Shown: piece by piece, positions 54,777-63,979 of the stretch | Numbering within the stretch: the first letter of the stretch is position 1 | Layout: every line of letters starts with the position of its first letter | From: Azotobacter salinestris | GTDB taxonomy: Bacteria > Pseudomonadota > Gammaproteobacteria > Pseudomonadales > Pseudomonadaceae | DNA length: 64,000 bases | Direction of reading: 5' to 3' | Assembly: GCF_009363155.1 (NCBI RefSeq) | Contig: NZ_CP045302.1 | Location: forward strand, 3,455,001 to 3,519,000 | The notes under the pieces: generated by a model | What the model was told of the DNA's origin: nothing | Databases searched by the model: none | The model's input: the letters and a program-made list of their open reading frames with translations, nothing else | Translations under genes and position numbers: made by a program

Positions 54777-55166
54777 GGGCGTCTCCGGTCTCTTGTTGTC
54801 GTTTGGCGACCGGCTCGATCCCGTGGACCCGGGAGCGGGCCGCCGGTCATGGCCCCGGGACGGTACTGCCCGAAGGACCTTCGGATATTGGCATTTATGG
54901 AACTTAATTCCAATAAATAACATTGCTCCGCTGGCCTGCCTGCAGGGATGCACGCGCGTCCCCGCATCCGCTGGATACGGAGCTGGCGGGGCGGGAGAGA
55001 GGGCGTGCCGGGCGTCTGCCGGGCCGGTGCTGGCGCACGGGGCATGCGCGCAATCCCCTTTCGTGGGAATCAGTTTCCCGCCAGAAGAACGCCGCAATCC
55101 CCTGACTAGACTTGCCGTGCGTCTCGACGGCAGAGGCGCTGCCCACGGATCCACGGAGAGCGGAAA
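54777..55166. other. Intergenic region between isomerase-like gene and aqpZ
   Basis: About 390 bases without a gene. It holds the palindrome at 54898-54912 in an A/T-rich patch that resembles those at 50350 and 52059, some 120 bases upstream of the isomerase-like start. No clear promoter for aqpZ is seen. Confidence 0.6.
54898..54912. promoter_or_regulatory. IclR-box-like palindrome, site 3
   Basis: TGGAACTTAATTCCA, a 15-base palindrome like those at 50350 and 52059. It lies upstream of the minus-strand isomerase-like gene and is followed by AATAAATAA. A shared IclR-family regulator is inferred; no regulator gene is in the window. Confidence 0.6.
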
Positions 55167-55898
55167 ATGAACAGGTATGGCGCGGAGTTTCTCGGAACCT
55201 TCTGGCTGGTGCTCGGCGGCTGCGGCAGCGCGGTCCTCGCGGCAGCCTTTCCGCTGGCCGGCATCGGCGATCAGGTCGGCATCGGTCTGCACGGCGTCTC
55301 GCTGGCCTTCGGGTTGACGGTGCTGACCATGGCCTATGCCATCGGCCACATCTCCGGCTGCCACCTGAACCCGGCGGTGTCCATCGGCCTGTGGGCCGGC
55401 GGGCGCTTCCCGGCCAGGGACCTGGCGCCCTACATCGTCGCCCAGGTGCTCGGCGGGATCGCCGCGGGCGCGGTCCTCTACCTCATCGCCAGCGGCACCG
55501 CCGGCTTCGACGTCGCCAAGGGGATGGCCTCCAACGGCTACGGCGCCCATTCGCCGGGCGGCTATTCGCTGCTGGCGGCGCTGGTGACCGAGGTGGTGAT
55601 GACCCTGTTCTTCCTGCTGGTCATCCTCGGCGCCACCGACAAGCGTGCCCCCGCCGGCTTCGCGCCCATCGCCATCGGCCTGGCCCTGACGCTGATCCAC
55701 CTGATCAGCATCCCGGTGACCAACACCTCGGTGAACCCGGCGCGCAGCACCGGCGTCGCCGTGTTCGTCGGCGACTGGGCCCTCGCCCAGCTCTGGCTGT
55801 TCTGGGTCGCGCCCATCGTCGGGGCCGTGCTCGGTGCCTTCGTCTACCGGCTGATCGCCGAGGAGTCCGGCCTTGCCCGCCAGCCGGCGCGCGGCTGA
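55167..55898 (+). CDS. aqpZ: Aquaporin Z
   Basis: Water channel of the inner membrane. The 243-residue protein has six helices and both NPA boxes: [11 protein letters not shown] near 65-75 and [17 protein letters not shown] near 185-201, with the Arg of the selectivity filter after the second. The start [26 protein letters not shown] is the AqpZ start. GGAAA precedes the ATG; no operon partner. Confidence 0.95.
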   Translation: MNRYGAEFLGTFWLVLGGCGSAVLAAAFPLAGIGDQVGIGLHGVSLAFGLTVLTMAYAIGHISGCHLNPAVSIGLWAGGRFPARDLAPYIVAQVLGGIAAGAVLYLIASGTAGFDVAKGMASNGYGAHSPGGYSLLAALVTEVVMTLFFLLVILGATDKRAPAGFAPIAIGLALTLIHLISIPVTNTSVNPARSTGVAVFVGDWALAQLWLFWVAPIVGAVLGAFVYRLIAEESGLARQPARG

Positions 55899-56069
55899 GC
55901 ACGGCATGGGCGGATCGCCCGGCTTTCCTTCCGTCGCCTGGCACCCCTGCCGGGTGCGGCCATTGCAGCCGAGGTCGTCTCGTTCCCCAGTCGGCCGTGT
56001 CGCTTCGGCTCCAGCGAGGCGGCCCATCTATGCTATGCAGGAGGCTTTTATCCGCAGGGGAGCGCAAGG

Positions 56070-57176
56070 ATGAACAAGAGCAATCTGAAATTGCGTGGGG
56101 TCAATCTGGGCAGCTGGCTGGTGCTGGAGAAGTGGATGGTGCCGAGCCTGTTCGAGGGCCTGGCGGCCACCGACGAGACCACCTGGTGCGCCGAGCTGGG
56201 CGAGCGGGCCGGCGAGCGGCTGCGCGCGCACTGGAACCGCTGGATCACCCGCGACGACTTCGCCTGGCTGGCCGAGCGCGGCCTGAACGCCGTGCGGATT
56301 CCGGTCGGCCACTGGATCTTCGGCCCCGACTATCCCTACCACCCGAGCTACGGCGAGGCCCGCTACCCGTTCGTCGAGGGCGGCATCGCGGTGCTCGACC
56401 GCGCCATGGGCTGGGCCGAGGAGTGCGGCCTGCGCGTGGTGCTCGATCTGCACGCCGCGCCGGGCTGCCAGAACGGCTTCGACAACGGCGGGATCAAGGA
56501 TGTCTGCGAATGGCACACCCGCCCGGAATACCGCGAGCATTCGCTGTCGGTGCTCGAGCGGCTGGCCGAGCGCTACCGCGAGCACCCGGCGCTGCACGCC
56601 ATCGAGGTGCTCAACGAGCCGCGCTGGGACGTGCCCACCGACTACCTCAAGGCCTACAACCAGGACGCCTACGCGCGCATCCGCCGGCATTGCCCGCCCG
56701 AGCGGGTGGCGGTGATCTTCCACGACGGCTTCCGCGACTTCCGCGAGTACCTGGGCTTCATGCAGGCCCCGGAATACCGCAACGTGATCTTCGACATTCA
56801 CCGCTACCAGTGCTTCGAGCGCTGCGACATCGACATGGACATCTACGGCCACATGAACAAGGCCGCCGGGGCCTGGAAGGCCGAGGGCGACGCCATCATC
56901 ACCGAGCTGGGGCTGCCGACCATCTGCGGCGAGTGGAGCCTGGGGCTGGACCTCAAGGTGGTGTCGCTGTGGGCCGAGGGGCCGTTCAACCATGCCCTCG
57001 AGCACATGGACGCCTTCCAGGAGAACGTCGCCTACCGCGGCTATGCCGCCGCACAGCTGGCCTGCTTCGAGAAGTACCAGGGCTGGTTCTTCTGGAACTA
57101 CAAGACCGAAACCACCCCGGCCTGGTGTTTCCGCGACTGCGTCGAGCGCGGCTGGCTGCCGTCATCCTTTGCGTAG
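56070..57176 (+). CDS. Glycoside hydrolase family 5 (beta-1,3-glucanase-like)
   Basis: A 368-residue GH5 enzyme. It begins LRGVNLGSWLVLEKWMVPSLFEG and has NAVRIPVGHW, LDLHAAPGCQNG, acid/base Glu183 in IEVLNEPRWDV and nucleophile Glu288 in TICGEWSLGLD, as in exo-beta-1,3-glucanases of GH5. No signal peptide, so it would act in the cytoplasm, possibly on imported oligosaccharides. GGGGAGCGCAAGG precedes the ATG. Its 3' end overlaps the convergent ABC gene by 15 bases. Confidence 0.88.
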   Translation: MNKSNLKLRGVNLGSWLVLEKWMVPSLFEGLAATDETTWCAELGERAGERLRAHWNRWITRDDFAWLAERGLNAVRIPVGHWIFGPDYPYHPSYGEARYPFVEGGIAVLDRAMGWAEECGLRVVLDLHAAPGCQNGFDNGGIKDVCEWHTRPEYREHSLSVLERLAERYREHPALHAIEVLNEPRWDVPTDYLKAYNQDAYARIRRHCPPERVAVIFHDGFRDFREYLGFMQAPEYRNVIFDIHRYQCFERCDIDMDIYGHMNKAAGAWKAEGDAIITELGLPTICGEWSLGLDLKVVSLWAEGPFNHALEHMDAFQENVAYRGYAAAQLACFEKYQGWFFWNYKTETTPAWCFRDCVERGWLPSSFA

Positions 57177-58922
57177 CGCGCAGCGCTCGCTGGCGCAGAC
57201 GAGAAAGCGCGGCTCGGCCTGGCGGTTGAGAATCAGCTTCCGCGTGTGGTGGTGTTCCAGCCCGGCGTGGAAGCTGATGGTCAACAGGGTCGAGTCGGGC
57301 AGCTCGCGGCAGAGCATCGCCAGCATGTAGTCCTCGCCCTTGGGATCGAAGGCGTCGGTGGCCTCCTCGAGAAACACCCAGGGCGGCTGGTGCAGGATCA
57401 GCCGGGCGATGCCCAGGCACTGCTGGGCACGCAGCGGCAGCACCCGGCTCCAGCTGTCGGTTTCCGCAAGGCGCGGGGCCAGCCAGGCCACCCCGGCGCA
57501 CTCCAGCGCGTGGTGCAGCTCCGCCCGGCTGAAATGGCCGGGCTCGCGCGGGTAGCTGAGCACCGCTTCCAGACTGCCGTCGGGCAGGAAGGGGTGCTGC
57601 GAGAGGAACACCACGCCGGCATCGTCGGGCAGCAGGATCTTGCCGTTGCCCCAGGGCCAGAGCCCGGCCACCGCCTTGAACAGGCCGATGGTCACCGCCG
57701 GATCGCCGGCGATCAGCACCCGCTCGCCGCGGTGGATGGTGGCGTTGAGGCGTTCGACGAGGATTTCGCCGTCCGGATTGGCCAGGCACAGATCGCGGAA
57801 CGCCAGCTCGTTGGCCCGCCCGTGGCCCAGTTCGATGCGGTGTTCCACCGGCAGACGCTCGCCTTCCTCCAGTTGCAGCATGTCGTTGTAGAGACTGGCC
57901 ACCCGGTCCGCCGAGGCCTTGCAGCGGGCCAGCTCGCCGAGGTTCTCGATCGGCCAGGACAGCGCCGAGGTCAGGCGCTGGAAGGCCTGCGCCGCCTGCA
58001 TCAGCACGCCGAGGGTCATGGCGCCGGCGATGTACTGCGGCGCCGCGACCAGCACCGGGAACACCGGCAGCAGCGCACCGTAGCCGGCGGAGAAGGACAC
58101 GATGCCGAGGTAGCCGATGGTCTGCCGGTTCCAGCCGCGGCCGACGTCGGCGAACAGCCGGCCGGCGTAGTCGCGCTCGATGCCCTCGCCGTGCATCAGG
58201 GCGATCGACTCGGAGTTCTCCCGGGCCCGCGCCAGGCCGAAGCGCAGGTTCGCCTCGACCGTCTGCAGGCGGTTGGTGGACTGGGTCAGCGGGCGGCCGA
58301 GCAACAGGCCCAGCACGCTGCCGCCGCCGGCGTAGAGGAAGGCCAGCAGCACCAGGAAGCCGGGGATCACGATGTCGGTGCCGGGCAGCGCCAGGCTGCC
58401 GGAGAGCTTGAACAGGATGTCGACGAAGCTGCCGAGGATCAGCAGGGAGAAGACCAGCGAATGGGCGAGGGCGATCGCGTTCTCGGTGGCGATGCGGATG
58501 TCCTCGGCGATGCGGCCGTCGGGATTGTCGTGCTCGCCGCTGGTGAACTGCAGCTTGTAGTGATGGGCGCGCGCCAGCCACTGGTCGAGCAGGCGCAGGG
58601 TCAGCCACTGCCGCCAGTCCAGCTGCAGCCAGCGCTTGACGTGCAGGTGCAGGGCGGTGACCAGCATGGTCAGGGCGAAGATCAGCGCGAAGGTGGCGAT
58701 CTGCAGCAGCAGGGTGTTGAGCGAGCGCGCCTCCAGGGCGTCGAACAGCTCGCGGTGCCAGTAGCTGGTCCAGATCGCCAGGCCGACCTGGCCGAGAGTC
58801 AGCAGCAGCAGTACCCCCACGGCGCCGCGCACCAGCCACTTGCGTTCGCTGTTCCAGTAGGGCTTCACCAGATGGATGAACTGCCATCTCAACGGCAGAG
58901 GTTTCGGACTGCTCTGGCTCAT
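57162..58922 (-). CDS. SbmA/BacA-type ABC transporter with degenerate ATPase domain
   Basis: A 586-residue fusion of an ABC_membrane_2 domain (about 25-330, with FTSGEHDNPDGRIAEDIRIATENAIAL and SFSAGYGALLPVFPVLVAAPQY) and a C-terminal nucleotide-binding domain. Relatives (YddA, Rv1819c) move peptides, bleomycin or cobalamin. Where the Walker A GxxGxGKS/T is expected the sequence is AGDPAVTIGLFKAVAGLWPWG, without the lysine. The LSGGE signature reads LPLRAQQCLGIARL. Only Walker B (WVFLEEATDAFD) is recognisable. ATP hydrolysis by this domain is doubtful. ATG 58922 follows the family start MSQSSPKPLPLRW. Confidence 0.85.
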   Translation of the reverse strand: MSQSSPKPLPLRWQFIHLVKPYWNSERKWLVRGAVGVLLLLTLGQVGLAIWTSYWHRELFDALEARSLNTLLLQIATFALIFALTMLVTALHLHVKRWLQLDWRQWLTLRLLDQWLARAHHYKLQFTSGEHDNPDGRIAEDIRIATENAIALAHSLVFSLLILGSFVDILFKLSGSLALPGTDIVIPGFLVLLAFLYAGGGSVLGLLLGRPLTQSTNRLQTVEANLRFGLARARENSESIALMHGEGIERDYAGRLFADVGRGWNRQTIGYLGIVSFSAGYGALLPVFPVLVAAPQYIAGAMTLGVLMQAAQAFQRLTSALSWPIENLGELARCKASADRVASLYNDMLQLEEGERLPVEHRIELGHGRANELAFRDLCLANPDGEILVERLNATIHRGERVLIAGDPAVTIGLFKAVAGLWPWGNGKILLPDDAGVVFLSQHPFLPDGSLEAVLSYPREPGHFSRAELHHALECAGVAWLAPRLAETDSWSRVLPLRAQQCLGIARLILHQPPWVFLEEATDAFDPKGEDYMLAMLCRELPDSTLLTISFHAGLEHHHTRKLILNRQAEPRFLVCASERCALRKG

Positions 58923-59451
58923 CGGTATGCAATCCCTGGCCCGGCCGGCCGGGTTCCCGCGCCGCAGCCCCCACGGCGCCGTGACGCGCAGGCGGGGCGC
59001 ATCCCCTGCGGCCTTCTGGCGTCCGCCTGCAGGACCAGTTGCCACTCGCAGAACGACATCCCTTTCACCTCCGCTGCCAGCCGGGATTGCACGACCATTG
59101 CCGCAGGCGCAACGGCATGCCCCGCGTGGCTGCTCTTCCCGCCGGCGGTCGGCCGTGACCGTCGCCACTGCCGCCCGCTGTCCCGGCCTCGGGAGAGGGG
59201 CCATGCCCGACATGGGCGGATGCCGCCCCGTTGTGGCCGGCAGGCTTCAGCCAGACGGCCGATAGGGATAGCGTAGCTCGCGGCCGGCTTGCCGGGCGGG
59301 AGGGGCACTGCCGGCTGTCGTGGAGGCGGACGACATGCCGTCTGGAAAGGAGCGTGGGCGAGCAATGGGGACATGGCGCAGTCGAGGGAGTGTCGTCGCA
59401 ACCATCGAGTATGCCACTGGCGTGGCATCGTACGGGAAGAGGAGGCAACGC
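58923..59451. other. Gene-free divergent region between ABC gene and P450
   Basis: About 530 bases with normal high GC and no credible gene on either strand. It must hold the promoters of the divergent ABC and P450 genes; none stands out. No repeats seen. Confidence 0.55.
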
Positions 59452-60692
59452 ATGCACAGGATTCCCCGGGACAAGGGGCTGGACAGCACGCTGGCCCTGC
59501 TGCACGACCCCTATCGGTTCATCGCCAGGCGCTGCCGCCTCCATGGCGCGGATCTCTTCGAGACCCGACTCCTGCTGCAGAAGACCCTGTGCATCAGCGG
59601 CGCCGAGGCGGCCCGGCTGTTCTGCGAGCCCGAGCGCTTCGTGCGCCATGCCGCGCCGGCTGCAGAACAGCCTGTTCGGCGTGGGGGCAGGGGCTGGACG
59701 GCGATGCGCACCTGCACCGCAAGCGCATGTTCGTCGCGCTGCTCATGGATCCCGCCCGGGCCGCCCAGCTCGTCGAGGCGGTCCGCAGCGAGTGGCGGAC
59801 CTGTGCGCGGCGCTGGGCGACGCTGGAAAAGGTGGTGCTCTACGATGCGCTGCAGGACATGCTGACCCGGGCGGTATGTGCCTGGGGCGGGATTTCGCTG
59901 GGCGCGGAGGAGGCCGGGCAGCGCGCGCACGAGGTCGCGCTGATGTTCGATTACGCCGGATCGGTGGGGCCGAAGCATTGGCGTTCGTGCCTGGCACGCA
60001 GGCGGAGCGAGGCCTGGATGGAGACGATCATCGACGCGATCCGGGCCGGACGGCTGCATCCTCCGGCGGAGACGGCCGCCCATGTGATTGCCTGGCATCA
60101 CGGGCCCGATGGCCGCCTGCTCGAGCCTCGGGTGGCCGCCGTCGAGCTGCTGAGCGTCATCCGGCCGTTCGTGGCGATCGCCGTCTATCTCACCTTCGTC
60201 GCTCACGCGCTGCACCGCCATCCGCACTGCCGGCATAGCCTCCAGTCCGGGGATGTCGAATATGCGGAGTGGTTCGTGCAGGAGGTGCGCCGCTTCTATC
60301 CCTTCTTCCCGGCAGTGATCGCACGCGTGCGGCAGGACTTCGAGTGGCAGGGCTACGGTTTTCCGGCGGGGCGGCGGGTGATGCTGGATCTGTACGGCAC
60401 CAACCATGATGCCCGGATCTGGCAGGCGCCGGAGGAATTCCGTCCGGAGCGGTTCGCTACCTGGGACCACAACCCCTACAACTTCATCCCCCGGGGCGGC
60501 GACGATCACGAGCGCAATCATCGCTGCCCGGGCGAGCGGATCGTGATCGAGGTGATGAAGCTGGGCGCGGACGTGCTCGCCCGGCAGCTGTCCTACGAAG
60601 TGCCGGCGCAGGACCTCGAGATCGATTTCACGCGGCTCCCGGCACTGCCGCGAAGCCGGTTCGTCATGACCGGCGTCCGTGGGGAAGTATGA
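59452..60692 (+). pseudogene. CYP152-type fatty-acid peroxygenase P450, frameshifted
   Basis: Three frames make one P450. From ATG 59452 (after GAGGAGG) come MHRIPRDKGLDSTLALLHDPYRFIARRC and LFCEPERFVRHAAP. A short second frame gives RLQNSLFGVG (near 59645-59675). From about 59680 a third frame gives LDGDAHLHRKRMF to the end, with the heme loop FIPRGGDDHERNHRCPGERIVIE. The organisation and heme loop match CYP152 enzymes, which use H2O2 to hydroxylate fatty acids. The two frame changes fall within about 40 bases and are not compensating. A recent pseudogene, or sequencing error. Confidence 0.85.
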
Positions 60693-60846
60693 CGGAGCGC
60701 TTCGATCCGGCACGCCGCCATTGGACTGTGCCATCCATACGCTATAACTTCCTGTCGGCACTGCGGCAAGAGTCGTCCGCAGCGCCGGATCGAATCCCAT
60801 CGCGCCTCCCGGCGCTTCGACCCGCAACTGCCGGAAAGCAACATCT

Positions 60847-61338
60847 ATGTTCGGATATCCACACCTGTCAGTCGTCGGCCTGTGTGCCTGCTTCGCCGTG
60901 CCGGCCCTGGCCAGCACTCCCTCCCCGCCGCCGGGGCGGCAGGAGCTGATCCATCAGCAGGGCCACCGCGTGATGCCCTTTTCCCTCAAGCGCACCCTGC
61001 ACATCTTTCGCATGACCGAGACCGGCGGCAGCATGCAGGTCGTCCTCCGCAAGTCGGGCTCGGCGAATGAGCTGCCGGACATCCAGCGGCATCTCCTGCA
61101 CATGCGCGCGCGCTTCTCCAGCGGCGACTTTTCCGTCCCGGCCAGCCTGCATGGCCCGGACATGCCCGGGCTCAAGGAGCTGGAGGCCGGCGCCTCGCGC
61201 ATGAAGGTCACCTACGCGCCCTTGCCCAACGGTGGAGAAATCCGCTTCGAGACCGGCGATATCGACATGATAACCGCCATTCACCGCTGGTTCGGTGCCC
61301 AGTTGTCCGAGCACGGTGCCGATGCGCAGGCGCAGTGA
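60847..61338 (+). CDS. Exported protein of unknown function
   Basis: A 163-residue protein with a signal peptide (HLSVVGLCACFAVPALAS) and a small alpha/beta-like domain: QQGHRVMPFSLKRTLHIFRMTETGGSMQVVLRKSGSANELPDIQRHLLHMRARFSSGDFSVPASLHG and GGEIRFETGDIDMITAIHRWFGAQLSEHG. I recall similar conserved hypotheticals in proteobacteria, sometimes mislabelled as aspartate carbamoyltransferase; no activity can be inferred. It is followed closely by a small membrane-protein gene. Confidence 0.75.
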   Translation: MFGYPHLSVVGLCACFAVPALASTPSPPPGRQELIHQQGHRVMPFSLKRTLHIFRMTETGGSMQVVLRKSGSANELPDIQRHLLHMRARFSSGDFSVPASLHGPDMPGLKELEAGASRMKVTYAPLPNGGEIRFETGDIDMITAIHRWFGAQLSEHGADAQAQ

Positions 61339-61358
61339 GGGGGCCGGGGAGTCGAAGC

Positions 61359-61646
61359 ATGGATGACTTGGGGGGCGACCTGCTGAGGTCGCTGGTGAGG
61401 GGGCTTTACCTGCTGGTGCGCCTGGCCCTGTGGCTGGCATTCGAGCTGCTCGTCGAAGTGATCGCCTGGTGGGTGGGCTGGTGCGTTTGCCGGGGCGGCA
61501 GCCTCAACGCCTTTCCGCGGGAGCGCATCGGTGAATACGACAGGGCCTCGCGTTCGGTGGCCTTGGCCGTGTGTGTGACCGGCATGCTGGCGCTGCTGCT
61601 GCTGGGCGCGGCCCTGGCGCGGGTTGCCGGCAGCGGCGCCGGCTGA
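61359..61646 (+). CDS. Small membrane protein of unknown function
   Basis: A 95-residue protein with two hydrophobic segments (LLRSLVRGLYLLVRLALWLAFELLVEVIAWWVGW, near 8-42, and VALAVCVTGMLALLLLGAALA, near 67-87) and a short Arg-rich loop. ATG 61359 after GGGGA was chosen; an in-frame GTG at 61335 overlaps the previous stop. No known family. Confidence 0.6.
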   Translation: MDDLGGDLLRSLVRGLYLLVRLALWLAFELLVEVIAWWVGWCVCRGGSLNAFPRERIGEYDRASRSVALAVCVTGMLALLLLGAALARVAGSGAG

Positions 61647-61681
61647 TCGCGCGGATCCCGTTTCGAATCAAGGAAATACGC

Positions 61682-62494
61682 ATGAAAGCTGAAAACTTCG
61701 CGCTGGAGGACTACTTCGAGCGAATTGGGTACCAGGGTACGGCACAGGCGGACATCGCCACGCTCACCGCGCTGATGCGCTGCCAGCTGTTCTCGGTGCC
61801 GTTCGAGAACCTCGACGTGCAAGCCGGCAGGATCGTGTCGCTGGTGCCGGAGGAGATTGTCGAGAAGATCGTCGGACGCCGGCGGGGCGGCTATTGCTAC
61901 GAGGTCAACGGACTGTTCTGCATGGCGCTCGAGGCGCTGGGCATTCCCTATCGGTTCGTCGCCGCGCGGCCGATGTTCTATCCGGCCAGACGGCCGAAGA
62001 CCCATATGGCGGTGGTCGTGACCCTCGCCGGCGAGCAATGGCTGTGCGACCTGGGCTTCGGCAGCTACGGCATCCGCGCGCCCATGCGTCTCGACCGGCT
62101 CGACGTCGAGGTCGGGCAGGACGACGATGTGTTCATGCTGAGCCGGCCGGATGGGCGGGAGTATCTGCTGCAGGCGTGGGTGAACGGCGAGTGGGTCAAG
62201 CAGTTCGCTTTCGACCTGTCGCCCCAGGAGTGGATCGATTTCATGCCGGCCAACTACCTGAACTCCACCCATCCCGAAGCCATCTTCGTGCAGAAGCTGC
62301 TGGTCGTGCGCCATGCTCCCGGAGGGAGGTCGATCCTCCTCGGCGATACGCTGAAGACGGTGAGGGGCGGAGAGGTTCAGGTACGCTCCCTGACGGCGGA
62401 AGATATCGATGCGGTGCTGGTCGATATCTTCGGGTTGCCGGCAAGGGCCGACCTGTTCCGAGCGTTCGGCTGGGAGAGCGCATGTCCGACCTGA
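61682..62494 (+). CDS. nat: Arylamine N-acetyltransferase
   Basis: Transfers acetyl from acetyl-CoA to arylamines, hydrazines or pathway intermediates. The 270-residue protein has the catalytic triad Cys72 (RRGGYCYEVN), His108 (PKTHMAVVV) and Asp123 (CDLGFGS), and the N-terminal FSVPFENLDV motif. Length is typical. Start ATG 61682 after AAGGAAATACGC. Its last 13 bases overlap the DUF202 gene. Confidence 0.94.
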   Translation: MKAENFALEDYFERIGYQGTAQADIATLTALMRCQLFSVPFENLDVQAGRIVSLVPEEIVEKIVGRRRGGYCYEVNGLFCMALEALGIPYRFVAARPMFYPARRPKTHMAVVVTLAGEQWLCDLGFGSYGIRAPMRLDRLDVEVGQDDDVFMLSRPDGREYLLQAWVNGEWVKQFAFDLSPQEWIDFMPANYLNSTHPEAIFVQKLLVVRHAPGGRSILLGDTLKTVRGGEVQVRSLTAEDIDAVLVDIFGLPARADLFRAFGWESACPT

Positions 62495-62847
62495 AAGATC
62501 CCAGGGTGCTGTTCGCCGCCGAGAGGACCCTGCTGGCCTGGAACAGGACCAGCCTGGCGCTGATCGCCTTCGGCTTCGTGGTCGAGCGCTCCGGACTGCT
62601 GGTGCGGGCGCTCGCCCCCGACAGCCCGGCTGCGAGGGATTCCGGCGCCAGCTTCTGGCTGGGGCTGGCCTTCATCCTGTTGGGGGCCACCGCCGCCATC
62701 TATTCATCCCGGCAGTACCTGGCCGTGCTGAAGACCCTGACCCCTGCCGAATATCCGCCGGGCTACGGCACCCGTTGGGGCGTGGTGGTGAATCTGATCG
62801 TCGCGCTGCTCGGCACCGGTCTGGCGCTGGCTCTGTATATGCGTTGA
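62482..62847 (+). CDS. DUF202 family inner-membrane protein
   Basis: A 121-residue protein with three membrane helices and the DUF202 hallmark FAAERTLLAWNRTSLALIAFGFVVER near residues 11-36. The function is unknown. It overlaps nat by 13 bases, so translation is probably coupled. Confidence 0.85.
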   Translation: MSDLKDPRVLFAAERTLLAWNRTSLALIAFGFVVERSGLLVRALAPDSPAARDSGASFWLGLAFILLGATAAIYSSRQYLAVLKTLTPAEYPPGYGTRWGVVVNLIVALLGTGLALALYMR

Positions 62848-62893
62848 ACCGCGAGTGACGGCGGCGCTCATCGTGGCGAGAGGGGAGGAGGAC

Positions 62894-63979
62894 ATGGCGA
62901 GACATTCGACGATCACCCGCGGGCTGTGGATGGTCGGCCTCGTATTCGCGCTTTGTAGTACGGGCGCCGCTGCCAATGAGGAGCCGCGCGGCGGGATCGT
63001 CGATCCGTCCGCTCCGCAGGCGGGCATGGACCTCGACGAGCTGCATCGCCAGATCAAGGCGCTGATCCCGCCGGCGCAAACCGCCGAGGGTGCCGCAGCC
63101 TTTAACGAAACCCTGGTGCAGACCGGAGCGCCCGTCCTCCTGGAGCTGATCGTCCACTCGCGCGACGAGGCGCTGCGCAATGGCGTGGAGCCCATGCCGG
63201 CGGACATTCGCCGCCAGCTCACGGGCTTCCTGCCGGAGCGGGTGCTGGAGGCGGCGCGCTACCGGGTGCAGGGTGGCGACGACTTCACCCTGCAGTGGAA
63301 CCTGATTCGCTATGGCGATACCCAGGCCATCGCCCTCGATTACGTCGTGGTGTTCAAGGAAGCCAGCGATGCGCTCTACAACCCGACGCTCTGGACGCAC
63401 GAGCTGACCCACGTCGACCAGTACCAGCGCTGGGGCATCCCGGAGTTCGCCACCCGCTACCTGCGCAACTATGAGGCCGTGGAACGCGAAGCCTACGAGG
63501 CCGAGACGCGCTACGTGGCCTGGGTGAAGCTGCACGGCAGGCAGCGGCTGGCGGCCGCCGGCGAGCCGGGGGCGGAGCGTCCGGCCGAGCCTTTACCTGC
63601 CGCTACCTCCAGCACCTGCGGTACGGCCGCCGCCACCTGCCGGGTCGAGGGTTCCGGCCCCATCGGCACGCCCTGCTGGTGCAACCTGCCATCGGGGGCG
63701 GCCGCGGGCTCGCTGGTGCCCGACCCTGCCGCCGCGCCACCGGCCAATGCCTGCAGCAGTGCGCGGGGCGCCTGTCCCCTGGACGGCGAAATCGCGACGG
63801 GCTCGTCCTGTGCCTGCGTCACCGCCGAGGGCAGCTTCCCCGGCACCGCCGAACGGCGAAGCCTGGGCGACCGCTGTGCGACCTATAGCGGCACCTGCCC
63901 CCTGGCCGCGCCCCTGCTGTCCGGCGAGCCCTGCTACTGTCCGGGCCGGACGGGAGCGGTGGAGGGGTATGTGCCCTGA
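62894..63979 (+). CDS. DUF4157-like zinc metalloprotease with three cysteine repeats
   Basis: A 361-residue exported protein (signal peptide LWMVGLVFALCSTGAAA). The middle has HELTH at 169-173 in LWTHELTHVDQYQRWGIPEFATRYLRNYE with a downstream Glu, as in DUF4157-type peptidases. The last 120 residues contain three repeats of C-x6-C-x11-C-x-C: 242/249/261/263, 287/294/306/308, 328/335/347/349, spacing exact in all three, with Pro/Ala linkers. GGGGAGGAGG precedes ATG 62894. The repeats could be disulfide-bonded wall- or surface-binding modules or metal sites. Substrate unknown. Confidence 0.8.
   Translation: MARHSTITRGLWMVGLVFALCSTGAAANEEPRGGIVDPSAPQAGMDLDELHRQIKALIPPAQTAEGAAAFNETLVQTGAPVLLELIVHSRDEALRNGVEPMPADIRRQLTGFLPERVLEAARYRVQGGDDFTLQWNLIRYGDTQAIALDYVVVFKEASDALYNPTLWTHELTHVDQYQRWGIPEFATRYLRNYEAVEREAYEAETRYVAWVKLHGRQRLAAAGEPGAERPAEPLPAATSSTCGTAAATCRVEGSGPIGTPCWCNLPSGAAAGSLVPDPAAAPPANACSSARGACPLDGEIATGSSCACVTAEGSFPGTAERRSLGDRCATYSGTCPLAAPLLSGEPCYCPGRTGAVEGYVP

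Noticed and set aside
61335-61358. GTG at 61335 as start of the small membrane protein
   Set aside because: It would overlap the previous stop, but it adds RGPGSRS before the more usual MDDLGGDLL, which has its own GGGGA ribosome-binding site; kept as an alternative only.
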